Part shown: piece by piece, positions 6,643-6,862 of the stretch
Position numbering within the stretch: position 1 is the first letter of the stretch
Layout: each line of letters begins with the position of its first letter
Notes under the pieces: generated by a model
The model's input: only the letters and a program-made list of their open reading frames with translations
The model's database searches: none
Told to the model about the DNA's origin: nothing
Made by a program: the position numbers and the translations under genes
NCBI GenBank assembly: GCA_016764035.1
Contig: JAESSQ010000168.1
Location: forward strand, 1 to 6,862
Direction: 5' to 3'
From: Gammaproteobacteria bacterium
GTDB taxonomy: Bacteria; Pseudomonadota; Gammaproteobacteria; SZUA-229
Length of the DNA stretch: 6,862 bases

Positions 6643-6671
6643 TTTATGGTTAATAAACGTACACACGGCAA
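6643..6671 (-). promoter_or_regulatory. Candidate sigma-70 promoter of ubiD
   Basis: On the minus strand TTGCCG (6666-6671, four of six to TTGACA) and CATAAA (6643-6648, four of six to TATAAT) are separated by exactly 17 bp. Transcription would start near 6636, about 25 nt before the ubiD ATG. The heptamer ATTAACC occurs twice, at 6648-6654 and 6635-6641, flanking the -10 box with a 13-bp period. Moderate hexamer matches only; gyrB read-through could also supply transcripts. Confidence 0.4.
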
Positions 6672-6687
6672 AACTTGTTTTATTACA

Positions 6688-6718
6688 TTTACATTGATGC
6701 TTATCACCTTAATGTAAA
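6688..6718 (-). terminator. Inverted repeat after gyrB, possible weak terminator or mRNA 3'-end hairpin
   Basis: TTTACATT (6688-6695) and AATGTAAA (6711-6718) form a perfect 8-bp stem 12 bp beyond the gyrB stop. In the minus-strand RNA the loop adds GGUG pairing with CAUC, four more pairs including one G-U, leaving a five-base loop and a two-base bulge. The stem is AT-rich and not followed by a U-tract, so an efficient intrinsic terminator is doubtful. It may instead protect the gyrB mRNA end or be a protein-binding dyad. Confidence 0.4.
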
Positions 6719-6730
6719 ATATTTTATAGA

Positions 6731-6862
6731 TTAGGTGTCAATACTAGTTGCTGTTAACGCATTCGCTTCAATAAATTCACGACGTGGTTCGACCTGGTCA
6801 CCCATCAACATAGTAAAGACTTCATCTGCTGCAACAGCATCTTCAATGCGCACCTGCAACAT
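6731..6862 (-). CDS. gyrB: DNA gyrase subunit B, C-terminal 43 codons only
   Basis: The end of the GyrB subunit of DNA gyrase, the ATP-dependent type II topoisomerase that introduces negative supercoils. Only 43 residues plus the TAA stop (6731-6733) are in the window; the gene continues beyond position 6862, and the Met codon at that edge is internal. The residues LQVRIEDAVAADEVF, then FTMLMGDQVEPRREFIEANAL match the invariant C-terminus of GyrB (E. coli: EDAIAADQLF-like segment, LMGDAVEPRRAFIEENAL), and the ending IDT resembles the usual IDI. ParE does not carry the GDxVEPRR segment, so gyrB rather than parE. gyrB often ends the dnaA-dnaN-recF-gyrB block near the replication origin, which would then lie beyond the right edge; this cannot be checked here. 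Confidence 0.93.
   Translation of the reverse strand: MLQVRIEDAVAADEVFTMLMGDQVEPRREFIEANALTATSIDT

Noticed and set aside
5838..6653. Two plus-strand open frames antisense to ubiD (5838-6080 and 6291-6653)
   Set aside because: They mirror the strongly conserved ubiD sequence and show no family features of their own.
1..6862. Defence system, prophage, CRISPR array or biosynthetic cluster
   Set aside because: All coding space is taken by recognisable housekeeping or redox genes; no repeats, integrase, transposase or effector-like genes are seen.

Overview
The window looks like chromosomal DNA from an AT-rich (roughly 35-40% GC by eye) gammaproteobacterium. The support is a Pseudomonas-type AlgR regulator followed by hemD and hemY, a UbiD that reads almost co-linearly with the E. 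coli enzyme, and a typical gammaproteobacterial GyrB C-terminus. The genus cannot be fixed from this sequence. Genes are densely packed, there is no sign of mobile DNA, and I see no tRNA, rRNA, CRISPR array or insertion sequence.

Left half, plus strand (1-2833): the C-terminal three quarters of an AlgR-like LytTR response regulator, cut by the window edge; hemD (uroporphyrinogen-III synthase); and hemY, an inner-membrane TPR-like protein linked to tetrapyrrole synthesis. In pseudomonads this neighbourhood reads algR-hemC-hemD with hemX and hemY downstream. Here hemC is absent between algR and hemD, and hemX is absent between hemD and hemY, so the cluster is a reduced version. A candidate extended -10 promoter lies in the algR-hemD gap.

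Right half, minus strand (6862 down to 2869): the last 43 codons of gyrB, a 120-bp gap with an inverted repeat and a candidate promoter, then ubiD (decarboxylase of ubiquinone synthesis), a long PhnA-domain zinc-ribbon protein, a 2Fe-2S/FAD/NAD(P)H reductase of the CDP-6-deoxyglucoseen reductase type, and a small MOSC-domain protein. The last two are 22 bp apart and probably co-translated. The reductase is preceded by a 99-bp gap containing a 7+7 bp dyad that overlaps a possible -10 box. The hemY and MOSC genes converge across 35 bp.

Functionally, the window joins haem synthesis on one strand to ubiquinone synthesis and redox chemistry on the other. These are mostly housekeeping genes, and I do not see a clear new system. 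The most testable ideas are the reduced algR-hem cluster, the Fe-S/flavin reductase as possible partner of UbiD (through flavin reduction) or of the MOSC protein (through electron delivery), and the dyad that may control the reductase-MOSC pair.
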